NCBI GenBank assembly: GCA_016713785.1
Contig: JADJOM010000003.1
Location: forward strand, 1,817,501-1,881,500
Source: Gemmatimonadota bacterium
Lineage (GTDB): Bacteria > Gemmatimonadota > Gemmatimonadetes > Gemmatimonadales > GWC2-71-9
Direction: 5' to 3'
DNA length: 64,000 nt
Part shown: positions 33,670 through 42,499 of the stretch, piece after piece
How the letters are laid out: the number at the start of each line of letters is the position of its first letter
Numbering within the stretch: the stretch's first letter is position 1
The notes under the pieces: generated by a model
What the model saw: only the letters and a program-made list of their open reading frames with translations
What the model was told of the DNA's origin: nothing
Databases searched by the model: none
Translations under genes and position numbers: made by a program

Positions 33670-34520
33670 GCCGGCGCCCGCAACCGCTCGGGGTGGGTGT
33701 AGGCGGTCAGTCGTTCCCCGCGGGCAAAGCCCACCAGCGTGAGGCCGGCCTGCTGGGCCACCCGGAGCGCGAGGCCGGTGGGGCCGGAGATCGCCGCCAG
33801 CAGTGGCGCCCCGAGCACGGTGGCCTTCTGGACCATCTCGAAGCTCGCCCGGCTGGTCACCACCACGAAGCCCTCGGGCCGGGTGGCACCGCGGGCGAGG
33901 GCGCCCACCAGCTTGTCGAGGGCGTTGTGGCGGCCCACGTCCTCGCGCACCAGGCAGAGGCCACCGTCGAGGGCGGCCCAGGCGGCGGCGTGCACCGCCC
34001 CCGTCCGGGCATTGAGCGGCTGCCGGGCTTCAAGCTGCTCCAGCGCCTGCCGGATGGCCGTGGTGCTGATGGCCGGACCGGCCGCCACCGGGTGCAGCTG
34101 CTTGAGCACCCCTTCGACGGTCGCGGAGCCGCAGATGCCGCAGCCGGTCCGCCCGGTGAGGGAGCGGGTGCGCCGGGCAATCGCCGCGGCGCAGGCCTCG
34201 CTGACGCTGACCTGGACCTCGATGCCGAGGGCGTAGCGGTCCACCCGCAGGCCCCGGATGTCCGCGGGCGCCGGCACCAGCTCCTCCGTCAGGCTGAAAC
34301 CGACGGCGAAGTCCTCGAGGTCTTCGGGGGTGGCCATCATCACCGCGTGAGGAACCCCGTTGTACACCAGGGCCACGGGGACCTCCTCCGCCACCACCTC
34401 GTCGGAGGGGACCACCCCGGCCGGACCGTAGACCAGCGCCGCCTGCGCCAGGGTGGCCCCGGCGTAGCCCAGGCGCCGCAGCCCCAGGGGATGCTCCATC
34501 TGCTCGAGTTCGTTGGCCAT
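33666..34520 (-). CDS. fdhD: Formate dehydrogenase accessory sulfurtransferase FdhD (FdsC)
   Basis: The 284 aa protein has the FdhD features: VAEEVPVALVYNGVPHAVMM, DLEDFAVGFSLTEELV, the sulfur-carrying Cys pair in TGRTGCGICGSATVEGVLKQ, HAAAWAALDGGLCLVREDVGRHNALDKL and a nucleotide-binding-like GFVVVTSRASFEMVQKAT. FdhD delivers sulfur to the molybdenum bis-MGD cofactor. In typical fds operons it lies inside the operon as fdsC; here it is divergent from mobB. A TATATT box on its strand (34557-34562) may be its -10 element. Confidence 0.93.
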   Translation of the reverse strand: MANELEQMEHPLGLRRLGYAGATLAQAALVYGPAGVVPSDEVVAEEVPVALVYNGVPHAVMMATPEDLEDFAVGFSLTEELVPAPADIRGLRVDRYALGIEVQVSVSEACAAAIARRTRSLTGRTGCGICGSATVEGVLKQLHPVAAGPAISTTAIRQALEQLEARQPLNARTGAVHAAAWAALDGGLCLVREDVGRHNALDKLVGALARGATRPEGFVVVTSRASFEMVQKATVLGAPLLAAISGPTGLALRVAQQAGLTLVGFARGERLTAYTHPERLRAPA

Positions 34521-34584
34521 GGTGTCTCCGGGGAAGGCGGAGCGGTGGACCGGCGGAATATAGGGCGCCGCCATCCGGGCGCCG

Positions 34585-34599
34585 ATTGCCCCCGTCAAT
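34585..34599. promoter_or_regulatory. LysR-type box ATTG-N7-CAAT
   Basis: ATTG (34585-34588) and CAAT (34596-34599) form a perfect T-N11-A palindrome of the LysR class in the fdhD-mobB gap. CAAT and a following ATTG overlap into a second half-site. It is the probable binding site of the LysR protein encoded at 32749. Confidence 0.55.
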
Positions 34600-34641
34600 G
34601 GGCCGATTGGGTGTGTCGATTTGCCACTTTCCGGCTGAACG

Positions 34642-34655
34642 TCAAGTTTTATTGA
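34642..34655. promoter_or_regulatory. Second inverted repeat TCAA-N6-TTGA near the fds promoter
   Basis: TCAA (34642-34645) and TTGA (34652-34655) flank GTTTTA. The AT-rich centre lies 21 nt downstream of TTGCCA (34621-34626), so it may overlap the -10 region of mobB-fds. This is an activation-site or operator candidate. Confidence 0.4.
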
Positions 34656-34731
34656 AGGCGGCCGAGCCTCCTCAGAAATGGGGGCGCACCGGCCTGCGCG
34701 CCGAGCCCCTGACCGTTGTTCGGGAGGTCCG

Positions 34732-35310
34732 TTGACCAACGAAGTTCCGCTCCGACCCGACCCGCTGCCGCTCCCCGCCGTGGGGTTCGTCGGCAGCAGC
34801 GGCAGCGGCAAGACCACGCTCATCACCGCGGTCCTGCCGTGCCTCCGCGAGGCTGGCCTCCGGGTGGCGGTGCTCAAGCATGCCCGGCACGGCTTCGACA
34901 TGGACCAGCCGGGGAAGGACAGCTACCGGGCCCGCGCGGCGGGCGCCGCGGAGGTGCTGGTGGCCTCCCGGTCGCGCTGGGTGCTGCTGGGCGAATGCGA
35001 AGGCGAGCGGGACGAGCCGCCGTTCCGCGAGCTGCTGGCGCGGTTCGACCGGTCCCGGGTGGACCTGGTGCTGGTGGAGGGCTTCGCCGGAGAGGCCGTT
35101 CCCAAGATCGAGGTCTACCGCCCCGCCCATGGCGAGCCGCCCAAGTGCTGGCCCACCGACCCACGGGTGGTGGCGGTGGCCACCGACGCCCCGCTCGACG
35201 TCGCGCCGCCGGCGCACCGCCTCGACCTCAACGCCGCCGACGCCGTCGCGCGGTTCGTGCTTGCTCACCTGGCCGCCACGGCCGACCTTCCCGTGATCCA
35301 TGCCGCCTGA
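34732..35310 (+). CDS. mobB: Molybdopterin-guanine dinucleotide biosynthesis protein MobB
   Basis: The 192 aa P-loop GTPase has VGFVGSSGSGKTTLITAVLP, the switch-like segment LKHARHGFDMDQPGKDSYRA, and DLVLVEGFAGEAVPKIEVYR. MobB assists guanylylation of molybdopterin. The start is TTG at 34732, with GGGAGG 4 nt upstream; an ATG at 34678 has no ribosome-binding site. It is the first gene of the formate dehydrogenase operon and overlaps fdsG by 11 nt, so cofactor maturation is co-expressed with the enzyme. MobB within the fds operon is not the usual order. Confidence 0.88.
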   Translation: MTNEVPLRPDPLPLPAVGFVGSSGSGKTTLITAVLPCLREAGLRVAVLKHARHGFDMDQPGKDSYRARAAGAAEVLVASRSRWVLLGECEGERDEPPFRELLARFDRSRVDLVLVEGFAGEAVPKIEVYRPAHGEPPKCWPTDPRVVAVATDAPLDVAPPAHRLDLNAADAVARFVLAHLAATADLPVIHAA

Positions 35311-35788
35311 GACCACCACCGACGCCCCCTGGGCCGCCGCCGTCCAGCAGTCGCTGGACGCCCACAAGGACCGGCCGGGTGCCCTCCTGCCCATCCTGCA
35401 CGAGATCCAGCACCACCTCGGCTACGTCCCCCCCGAGTCGGTGCCGGTGATCGCCGACGCGCTCAACCTCTCGCGGGCCGAGGTGCACGGCGTGGTGACG
35501 TTCTACCACGACTTCCGCGACCACCCGGCGGGCCGGCACGTGATCAAGGTCTGCCTGGCGGAGTCGTGCCAGGCGGTCGGTTGCGAGCACCTGGCCGCGC
35601 ACGCGCGGCAGCGCCTGGGCATCGAGCTGCACGGCACCACCGCCGACGGCGCGGTGACGCTGGAGCCGGTCTACTGCCTCGGCAACTGCGCCCTCTCCCC
35701 GGCCCTCCTGGTCGACGGCGAGGTGGTGGGCCGCGTGACGCCGGCCCGGTTCGACGCCATCGTGGCCGGACTCCGGAGGCCCTCGTGA
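35300..35788 (+). CDS. fdsG: NAD-dependent formate dehydrogenase gamma subunit
   Basis: The 162 aa thioredoxin-fold [2Fe-2S] protein is homologous to NuoE. The cluster ligands are in CLAESCQAVGC and YCLGNCALSP, and LPILHEIQHHLGYVPPESV with VVTFYHDFRDHPAGRH gives the helical N-terminal part. In FdsGBAD it forms the diaphorase module with FdsB. ATG at 35300 lies within the end of mobB. Confidence 0.92.
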   Translation: MPPETTTDAPWAAAVQQSLDAHKDRPGALLPILHEIQHHLGYVPPESVPVIADALNLSRAEVHGVVTFYHDFRDHPAGRHVIKVCLAESCQAVGCEHLAAHARQRLGIELHGTTADGAVTLEPVYCLGNCALSPALLVDGEVVGRVTPARFDAIVAGLRRPS

Positions 35789-37344
35789 CCCGGGTCTTCG
35801 TGCCCCGCGACTCCGGTGCCCTGTCGATGGGCGCCGAGGCGGTGGCCCGCGCCATCGCCACCGAGGCCGCGGTCCGCAACCAGGCGGTGACCCTCGTCCG
35901 CAACGGCTCCCGCGGGCTGTACTGGCTGGAGCCGATGGTCGAGGTCGAGACGGCGGCGGGCCGGGTGGCCTACGGCCCGGTGACCCCGGCCGAGGTGCCG
36001 GGGCTGTTCCAGGCCGGTTTCCTCACCGGCGGCGCGCACCCGCTGGCCCACGGCCCCACCGAGCAGATCCCCTACCTGGCCCGGCAGGAGCGGCTCACCA
36101 CCGCACGGGTGGGCATCACCGACCCGGTGTCCATCGCCGACTACGAACGGCACGGCGGCTTCCGCGGGCTGCGGAACGCCCTGACGCTGGCGCCCGCCGC
36201 CATCGTGGAACAGGTGACCCAGAGCGGCCTGCGGGGCCGCGGCGGCGCGGCCTTCCCCACCGGCATCAAGTGGAAGACGGTCCTCGGCACCACCGCCGAC
36301 CAGAAGTACATCGTCTGCAACGCCGACGAGGGCGACTCCGGCACCTTCTCCGACCGCATGATCATGGAGGGAGACCCGCTGGTGCTGGTCGAGGGGATGA
36401 CCATCGCCGGCCTCGCCGTGGGCGCCACCCGGGGCTACATCTACCTCCGCAGCGAGTATCCGCACGCGGCCACGGCCCTCAACGAGGCCATCGGCCACGC
36501 CCGCCAGGGGGGCTATCTCGGCGCCAGCGTCCTCGGCAGCGGGCGGGCCTTCGACCTCGAGGTCCGCATCGGGGCCGGGGCCTACATCTGCGGCGAGGAG
36601 ACCGCGCTGCTGGAGAGCCTGGAGGGGCGCCGCGGCATGGTGCGCTACAAGCCCCCGCTGCCGGCCATCGAGGGGCTCTTCGGCCAGCCGACGGTCATCA
36701 ACAACGTCATCTCGCTCGCCTCGGTGCCGATCATCCTCGACCGGGGCGCCGACTATTACCGCGACTACGGCATGGGCCGCTCGCGGGGCACGCTCCCGGT
36801 GCAGCTGGCCGGGAACCTCCGGTTCGGCGGCCTGGTGGAGAAGGCCTTCGGCGTCACCGTGCGGGAGTTGCTGTACGACTTCGGCGGCGGCTCGCTCAGC
36901 GGCCGGCCCATCCGGGCGGTGCAGATCGGCGGCCCCCTCGGCGCCTACCTGCCCGAGTCGCAGTTCGACACGCCGCTCGACTACGAGGCCTTCATCGCCC
37001 TCAACGCGATGGTGGGCCACGGCGGCATCGTCGCGTTCGACGACACCGTGGACATGGCGCGCCAGGCCCGCTGGGCCATGGAGTTCTGCGCCATCGAATC
37101 GTGCGGCAAGTGCACCCCCTGCCGCATCGGCTCCACCCGGGGGGTGGAGGTGCTCGACCGCATCATTGCCGGCGACGACCGGGAGGCCGGCCTGGCCCTG
37201 GTCCGCGACCTGTGCGACACCATGCTCGCCGGATCGCTCTGCGCCCTCGGGGGGATGACCCCGTATCCGGTGCTGAGCGCCCTGAACCACTTCCCGGAAG
37301 ACTTCGGCCTCCCCGCCGCCCCCGCGGCGGCGGCCGCCCGCTGA
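35785..37344 (+). CDS. fdsB: NAD-dependent formate dehydrogenase beta subunit (FMN/NADH-binding)
   Basis: The 519 aa protein combines an N-terminal thioredoxin-like region with a NuoF-like core: LRGRGGAAFPTGIKW and VCNADEGDSGTFSDRMIMEG for FMN/NADH binding, ICGEETALLESLEGRRGMVR, and the [4Fe-4S] motif ESCGKCTPCRIGS followed by the fourth Cys in AGSLCALGGMTP. It transfers electrons from the clusters to NAD+. GTG at 35785 overlaps the fdsG stop (GTGA) with GGAGG 5 nt before it. Confidence 0.93.
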   Translation: MTRVFVPRDSGALSMGAEAVARAIATEAAVRNQAVTLVRNGSRGLYWLEPMVEVETAAGRVAYGPVTPAEVPGLFQAGFLTGGAHPLAHGPTEQIPYLARQERLTTARVGITDPVSIADYERHGGFRGLRNALTLAPAAIVEQVTQSGLRGRGGAAFPTGIKWKTVLGTTADQKYIVCNADEGDSGTFSDRMIMEGDPLVLVEGMTIAGLAVGATRGYIYLRSEYPHAATALNEAIGHARQGGYLGASVLGSGRAFDLEVRIGAGAYICGEETALLESLEGRRGMVRYKPPLPAIEGLFGQPTVINNVISLASVPIILDRGADYYRDYGMGRSRGTLPVQLAGNLRFGGLVEKAFGVTVRELLYDFGGGSLSGRPIRAVQIGGPLGAYLPESQFDTPLDYEAFIALNAMVGHGGIVAFDDTVDMARQARWAMEFCAIESCGKCTPCRIGSTRGVEVLDRIIAGDDREAGLALVRDLCDTMLAGSLCALGGMTPYPVLSALNHFPEDFGLPAAPAAAAAR

Positions 37345-37372
37345 CCCTGCATTCGCCTGACGGAGACGAATG

Positions 37373-40225
37373 ATGACCGCTGTCCACGAGATCGACTACG
37401 GCACCCCGGCCGCCGAGAGCGCCACGATGGTGAGCCTTACCATCGACGGCATCCCGGTCACGGTGCCCGCCGGCACCTCCCTGATGCGGGCGGCGGCAGA
37501 GGCCGGCATCGCGGTGCCCAAGCTGTGCGCCACCGACAGCCTCAAGGCCTTCGGCTCCTGCCGCCTCTGCCTGGTGCAGATCGACGGGCGCCGGGGCTTC
37601 CCGGCCTCGTGCACCACGCCGGCCGAGCCGGGCATGCGGGTGGTGACCCAGAACGACCGGCTGGCGCAGCTCCGGCGCGGGGTGATGGAGCTCTACATCT
37701 CCGACCACCCGCTCGACTGCCTCACCTGCGCCGCCAATGGCGACTGCGAGCTGCAGGACATGGCGGGCGCGGTGGGCCTGCGCGAGGTGCGCTACGGGTA
37801 TGAGGGGGCCAACCACCTGCGGGCCGAGAAGGATACGTCGAATCCGTACTTCACCTTCGACGCGAGCAAGTGCATCGTCTGCTCCCGCTGCGTGCGCGCC
37901 TGCGAGGAGGTCCAGGGGACCTTCGCGCTGACCATCGACGGCCGCGGCTTCGACTCCAAGGTCTCCCCGGGCCAGATGGAATCGTTCATGGACTCCGAGT
38001 GCGTGTCGTGCGGCGCCTGCGTGCAGGCCTGCCCCACCGCCACCCTCATGGAGACCAGCGTCATCGAGGCGGGCACCCCGCAGCGCGAGGTGGTGACGAC
38101 CTGCGCCTACTGCGGGGTGGGCTGCGCCTTCGCGGCGGAGCTGCGGGGGACCGAGGTGGTCCGCATGACCCCGCACAAGGACGGCAAGGCCAACCACGGT
38201 CACTCCTGCGTGAAGGGCCGGTTCGCCTGGGGCTACGCCACCCACGCCGACCGGATCACCAAGCCGATGATCCGCCGGAAGATCACGGACCCATGGCGCG
38301 AGGTCTCCTGGGAAGAGGCCATCAGCTACGCCGCCGCGGAGTTCCACCGGCTGCAGGCCGCCTACGGCCGCGACGCCGTGGGCGCCATCAGCTCCTCGCG
38401 CTGCACCAACGAGGAGACGTACCTGATGCAGAAGCTGGTGCGCGCGGCCTTCCACAACAACAACATCGACACCTGCGCCCGGGTGTGCCATTCCCCCACC
38501 GGCTACGGGCTCAAGCAGACCCTTGGCGAGTCCGCGGGCACCCAGGACTTCGACTCGATCCGCAAGACCGACGTCATCTTCGTGATCGGCGCCAACCCGA
38601 CGGACGGGCACCCGGTCTTCGGCTCGGCCATGAAGCGGCGCATCCGTGAGGGGGCGAGGCTCATCGTCGCCGACCCCCGCGCCATCGACCTGGTGCGCAC
38701 CCCGCACGTCGAGGCGCAATACCACCTGAAGCTCCGGCCCGGCACCAACGTGGCGCTGGTCAACGCCCTGGCCCACGTGATCGTGACCGAAGGCCTGGCG
38801 GATGACGCCTTCGCCGAGGCCCGCTGCGACGTGGCCAGTTACCGGCAGTGGAAGGCGTTCGTGGCCCGGGCCGATCACTCCCCCGAGGCCCTCGAGGCCG
38901 TCACCGGCGTCCCGGCCGCGGAGGTGCGCGGCGCGGCGCGGCTGTACGCCACCGGCGGCAACGGCGCCATCTACTACGGGCTCGGCGTCACCGAGCACAG
39001 CCAGGGCTCGACCACGGTCATGGGGATCGCCAACCTGGCCATGGTCACCGGCAACATCGGGCGCGAGGGGGTCGGCGTGAACCCGCTCCGCGGCCAGAAC
39101 AACGTGCAGGGCTCCTGCGACATGGGGTCCTTCCCCCACGAGCTGCCCGGCTACCGCCACGTGCTTGACGACGGCACCCGCCACCTCTTCGAGCAGAGCT
39201 GGGGCGTGACCCTGGAGCCGGAGCCGGGGCTCCGGATCCCCAACATGTTCGACGCCGCCATCGACGGAAGCTTCAAGGGGCTCTACCTCGAGGGCGAGGA
39301 CATCGCCCAGTCGGACCCGAACACGCAGCACGTGACCGCGGCGCTCGAGGCCATGGAGTGCATCGTGGTCCAGGACCTGTTCCTCAACGAGACCGCGAAG
39401 TTCGCCCACGTCTTCCTCCCCGGCTCCTCGTTCCTCGAGAAGAACGGGACCTTCACCAACGCCGAGCGCCGCATCTCGCGGGTCCGGAAGGTGATGCCGC
39501 CGCTCGCCGGCAAGGAGGACTGGGAGATCACCGTGGACCTGGCCAACGCCCTCGGCTACCCGATGCGCTACGGCCACCCCTCCGAGATCATGGACGAGAT
39601 TGCCCGGCTGACCCCGACCTTCACCGGGGTGAGCTACGCGCGGCTCGAGGAACTCGGCAGCATCCAGTGGCCCTGCAACGCCGACCACCCGGAGGGCACC
39701 CCGGTGATGCACGAGACGGCCTTCGTGCGCGGCAAGGGGCGCTTCATGATCACCGAGTACGTGGCCACCGAGGAGCGGGTGAACGGCCGCTACCCGCTGA
39801 TCCTGACCACCGGCCGGATCCTCTCGCAGTACAACGTGGGCGCCCAGACCCGGCGCACCCCGAACGTCCAGTGGCATGAAGAAGACCGCCTCGAGATCCA
39901 CCCCCACGACGCCGAGGAGCGGGGCATCACGGAAGGCGCCTGGGTCGGGATCGTGAGCCGCGCCGGGGAGACCACCCTGCGGGCCCGCATCACGGAGCGG
40001 GTGCAGCCGGGGGTGGTGTACACCACGTTCCACCACCCGGAATCGGGCGCCAACGTGATCACCACCGAGAACTCGGACTGGGCCACCAACTGCCCCGAGT
40101 ACAAGGTCACCGCGGTGCAGGTGCTGCCGGTCTTCGGCACCTCCGAGTGGCAGAACCGCTTCCGCAAGTTCACCGAGGAGCAGCTGGCCCTCCTGCAGCA
40201 GGCCAGCCCCGGTGCCCGGCCATGA
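37373..40225 (+). CDS. fdsA: NAD-dependent formate dehydrogenase alpha subunit (molybdenum catalytic)
   Basis: The 950 aa protein starts with a [2Fe-2S] domain (CATDSLKAFGSCRLCLVQ), followed by the His-Cys cluster motif HPLDCLTCAANGDCELQ and two ferredoxin motifs (CIVCSRCVRACEEV, CVSCGACVQACPT). The molybdopterin domain opens with the [4Fe-4S] motif CAYCGVGCAFAAEL. The metal ligand is a Cys, not selenocysteine, in NIDTCARVCHSPTGYGLKQ near residue 370, then IFVIGANPTDGHPVFG and the C-terminal MGD-binding domain with LTTGRILSQYNVGAQTRR. It oxidises formate to CO2, probably reversibly. Two adjacent ATGs (37370, 37373) follow GGAG; the second has the better spacing. Confidence 0.95.
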   Translation: MTAVHEIDYGTPAAESATMVSLTIDGIPVTVPAGTSLMRAAAEAGIAVPKLCATDSLKAFGSCRLCLVQIDGRRGFPASCTTPAEPGMRVVTQNDRLAQLRRGVMELYISDHPLDCLTCAANGDCELQDMAGAVGLREVRYGYEGANHLRAEKDTSNPYFTFDASKCIVCSRCVRACEEVQGTFALTIDGRGFDSKVSPGQMESFMDSECVSCGACVQACPTATLMETSVIEAGTPQREVVTTCAYCGVGCAFAAELRGTEVVRMTPHKDGKANHGHSCVKGRFAWGYATHADRITKPMIRRKITDPWREVSWEEAISYAAAEFHRLQAAYGRDAVGAISSSRCTNEETYLMQKLVRAAFHNNNIDTCARVCHSPTGYGLKQTLGESAGTQDFDSIRKTDVIFVIGANPTDGHPVFGSAMKRRIREGARLIVADPRAIDLVRTPHVEAQYHLKLRPGTNVALVNALAHVIVTEGLADDAFAEARCDVASYRQWKAFVARADHSPEALEAVTGVPAAEVRGAARLYATGGNGAIYYGLGVTEHSQGSTTVMGIANLAMVTGNIGREGVGVNPLRGQNNVQGSCDMGSFPHELPGYRHVLDDGTRHLFEQSWGVTLEPEPGLRIPNMFDAAIDGSFKGLYLEGEDIAQSDPNTQHVTAALEAMECIVVQDLFLNETAKFAHVFLPGSSFLEKNGTFTNAERRISRVRKVMPPLAGKEDWEITVDLANALGYPMRYGHPSEIMDEIARLTPTFTGVSYARLEELGSIQWPCNADHPEGTPVMHETAFVRGKGRFMITEYVATEERVNGRYPLILTTGRILSQYNVGAQTRRTPNVQWHEEDRLEIHPHDAEERGITEGAWVGIVSRAGETTLRARITERVQPGVVYTTFHHPESGANVITTENSDWATNCPEYKVTAVQVLPVFGTSEWQNRFRKFTEEQLALLQQASPGARP

Positions 40226-40476
40226 ACACCGAGCACCTGATCCAGATGGCCAACCAGATCGCCCAGTACCACGAGGCCTTCCCCGAGCATGCCGAGGCCA
40301 TCGAGGGGATCTACACCCACCTGCGGCGGTTCTGGGAGCCGCGGATGCGGACGGCCATCTACGCGTACCTCGATCAGCACCATGGCGAGGGCCTCCACCC
40401 GCTGGTGCTGGAGACCCTCCGCACCCGCGCCACGGACCTCCGGCCCAGGCCGAAGCCCACGCCCGCCAGCACCTGA
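40222..40476 (+). CDS. fdsD: NAD-dependent formate dehydrogenase delta subunit
   Basis: The 84 aa helical protein begins with HLIQMANQIAQYHEAFPE and contains HLRRFWEPRMRTAIYAYLDQ, the pattern of the FdsD/NAD-dependent formate dehydrogenase delta family. In Rhodobacter and Cupriavidus complexes FdsD is needed for stability and cofactor loading. It overlaps fdsA by ATGA, and a 24-bp hairpin follows immediately, marking the operon end. Confidence 0.92.
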   Translation: MNTEHLIQMANQIAQYHEAFPEHAEAIEGIYTHLRRFWEPRMRTAIYAYLDQHHGEGLHPLVLETLRTRATDLRPRPKPTPAST

Positions 40477-40484
40477 GGTAGCCC

Positions 40485-40536
40485 CGACACGACGCGGCGC
40501 CGCGCCCCGTCCGGGGCGCGGCGCCGCATCGTGTCG
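40485..40536 (+). terminator. Very strong hairpin terminator of the mobB-fds operon
   Basis: The left arm 40485-40508 and right arm 40513-40536 pair over 24 bp with a single mismatch and a GTCC loop; the core reads GCGGCGCCGCGCCCC. It begins 9 nt after the fdsD stop. No long T-tract follows. Confidence 0.8.
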
Positions 40537-40633
40537 CAAGGAATGTTCACGTGACGCGGGCCGGCGCGACGGGCCGTTGCCGAATCCCCCGGCGTGATTA
40601 GCCTACGGGGTCGATTTTCTCCGAGCCTCCCCG

Positions 40634-42421
40634 ATGCCCGCGCCCCTGCCCGCGTTTCCCGACCTCCGGTCCTTCCTCGCCGCCCTCGAGCGACAGGGCG
40701 ACCTGCGCCGCGTGGCCGCGCCGGTCGACCTGCACCTGGAGGTCTCCGAGCTGGTCCAGCGGGTGATCCGCGAGGACGGGCCGGCGCTGGTCTTCGAGCG
40801 CCCCGGCGCGTCCCGCTTCCCGCTGGTGATGAACCTCTTCGGCGCGGAGCGGCGGGTGCAGCTGGCGCTGGGCCGCGACCCCGCCGAGATCGGGGAGGAG
40901 CTCGTGGCCGCCATCCAGCGGCTCAACCCGCCGTCGCTCGCCTCCCTCTGGGCCTCGCGCGGGTTCCTGGCCCGCGGGCGCTTCGTCCGGCCCCGGGTGG
41001 TCTCCCGCGCCCCGGTGCAGGCGGTGGTCGAGCCGCCGGACCTGCACGCCTTTCCGCACATCACCAGCTGGCCCCGCGACGGCGGCCCCTTCGTCACCTG
41101 GGGTCCCACGCTGACGGCCGACCCGCTCACCGGCCGGCGCAACTTCGGGCTGTACCGGCTGCAGGTCTTCAACGCAGCCGAGACCGGCATGCACTGGCAG
41201 AGCCTCAAGGGTGGCCGGTCACACCACTACGAGGCCGAGAAGCTCGATCGTCGCCTGCCCACCGCGGTGGTGCTCGGCGGCGATCCGCTCACCATGATGG
41301 CCTCGATCCTCCCCCTCCCCGAGGACTTCGACGAGCTCGCCTTCGCCGGCTTCTTCCGCGGCGCCCGCACCGAGGTGGTCCGCACCATCGCCGGCGACCT
41401 CCTGGTTCCCGCCACCGCCGAGATCATCCTCGAGGGCTACGTGGCGCCGCACGAGCGCCGCATGGAGGGCCCCTTCGGTGATCACTACGGGCACTACTCC
41501 GAGGCGGCCGAGTTCCCGGTGTTCCACGTGGAGCGCGTCACCCGCCGGCGGGACGCGATGTACCCCGCCACCGTGGTGGGCAAGCCGCCGCAGGAGGACA
41601 AGTACCTCGGCAACGCGGTGGGCGAGATGACCAGCCCGCTCATCCGCCTGTTCAACCCGAACGTCACCGATCTCTACGCCTACGACTCGGCGAGCTTCCA
41701 CAACCTGATCGGCGTCTCGCTCAAGGAACGGCACCCCAAGGAGGTGCTCAAGACGGCGCTCGCCCTCCTCGGTACGGGGCAGCTGGCGCTGACCAAGGTG
41801 GCGGTGATGGTGCGGGAGGACGTCCCGGTGCGGAACTTCAGCGCCCTGCTGCGGGAGCTGTGGTACCGCTTCGAGCCCCGGGAGCGGATGCTGCTGCTGC
41901 CGATCGGCGCCCTCGACACGCTGGACTACACCTCGTACGTGATGCACGTGGGCAGCAAGGTGGTCCTCGACGCCACCGGCGAGGCGGTGACCGACCGCCC
42001 CCCGCCGACCTCGCTCCCCGACCCCGCCACCGCGGACCGCCGGGTGGTGTCCCATCGGCTGCTCGACGGCGGCTTCCTGGTGGTCACGGTGGACCGCGAC
42101 CCGCGCGCCGTGCTCGAGACACTGCTCCGCTGGCCCGGCCTCGGCGAGGTGAAGTTCGTCGCGGCGGTCAGTCGCGATGTGGACCTGCAGGACGAGATGA
42201 GCCTGCTCTGGGGGATCTTCAACCGGTTCGACCCGGTGCTCGACATGATCTTCGCGCGGCAGGAGTTCGTGGGGGCCCGGCCGGTCTACACCGGCCCCAT
42301 CGCGATCGACGCCACGTGGAAGGAGGGCTACCCCCTCCCCGTGACCATGCCCGAGGAGATCATCCGGAAGGTGGACCAGCGCTGGGCCGAGTACTTCGGC
42401 CCGGGCGGGCTCCGGCGGTAG
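40634..42421 (+). CDS. UbiD-family prenylated-FMN decarboxylase
   Basis: The 595 aa protein matches UbiD/MqnL-type decarboxylases: FPDLRSFLAALERQGDLRRV, LVFERPGASRFPLVMNLFG, HITSWPRDGGPFVTWGPTLT, the prFMN/metal region MEGPFGDHYGHYSEAAEFPV with catalytic acidic residues, and TVVGKPPQEDKYLGNAVGEM. UbiD enzymes decarboxylate hydroxybenzoate or naphthoate precursors of quinones, or aromatic/alpha-beta-unsaturated acids. A UbiA-type prenyltransferase lies 0.7 kb downstream, consistent with menaquinone biosynthesis by the futalosine route (MqnL/MqnP pair), but the other mqn genes are not here. No UbiX is adjacent. Confidence 0.88.
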   Translation: MPAPLPAFPDLRSFLAALERQGDLRRVAAPVDLHLEVSELVQRVIREDGPALVFERPGASRFPLVMNLFGAERRVQLALGRDPAEIGEELVAAIQRLNPPSLASLWASRGFLARGRFVRPRVVSRAPVQAVVEPPDLHAFPHITSWPRDGGPFVTWGPTLTADPLTGRRNFGLYRLQVFNAAETGMHWQSLKGGRSHHYEAEKLDRRLPTAVVLGGDPLTMMASILPLPEDFDELAFAGFFRGARTEVVRTIAGDLLVPATAEIILEGYVAPHERRMEGPFGDHYGHYSEAAEFPVFHVERVTRRRDAMYPATVVGKPPQEDKYLGNAVGEMTSPLIRLFNPNVTDLYAYDSASFHNLIGVSLKERHPKEVLKTALALLGTGQLALTKVAVMVREDVPVRNFSALLRELWYRFEPRERMLLLPIGALDTLDYTSYVMHVGSKVVLDATGEAVTDRPPPTSLPDPATADRRVVSHRLLDGGFLVVTVDRDPRAVLETLLRWPGLGEVKFVAAVSRDVDLQDEMSLLWGIFNRFDPVLDMIFARQEFVGARPVYTGPIAIDATWKEGYPLPVTMPEEIIRKVDQRWAEYFGPGGLRR

Positions 42422-42450
42422 CGGCCGGCCCGTGGGCGGGCAATGAGAAA

Positions 42451-42473
42451 GGGGAAGCCGGCCAGGCTTCCCC
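42451..42473. terminator. Hairpin between ubiD-like and convergent unknown gene
   Basis: GGGGAAGCC (42451-42459) pairs with GGCTTCCCC (42465-42473) around GGCCA. On the minus strand it is followed by TTTCTCATT, so it looks like an intrinsic terminator for the minus gene ending at 42500, and a stem-only one for the plus gene. Confidence 0.65.
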
Positions 42474-42499
42474 CAATCCCCTTCCCTCCCCGCCGGCGA

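Noticed and set aside
37163..40036. Long minus-strand open frame opposite fdsA
   Set aside because: It is the shadow of fdsA, whose iron-sulfur and molybdopterin motifs are complete; the antisense translation is low-complexity Gly/Ala/Arg/Val.
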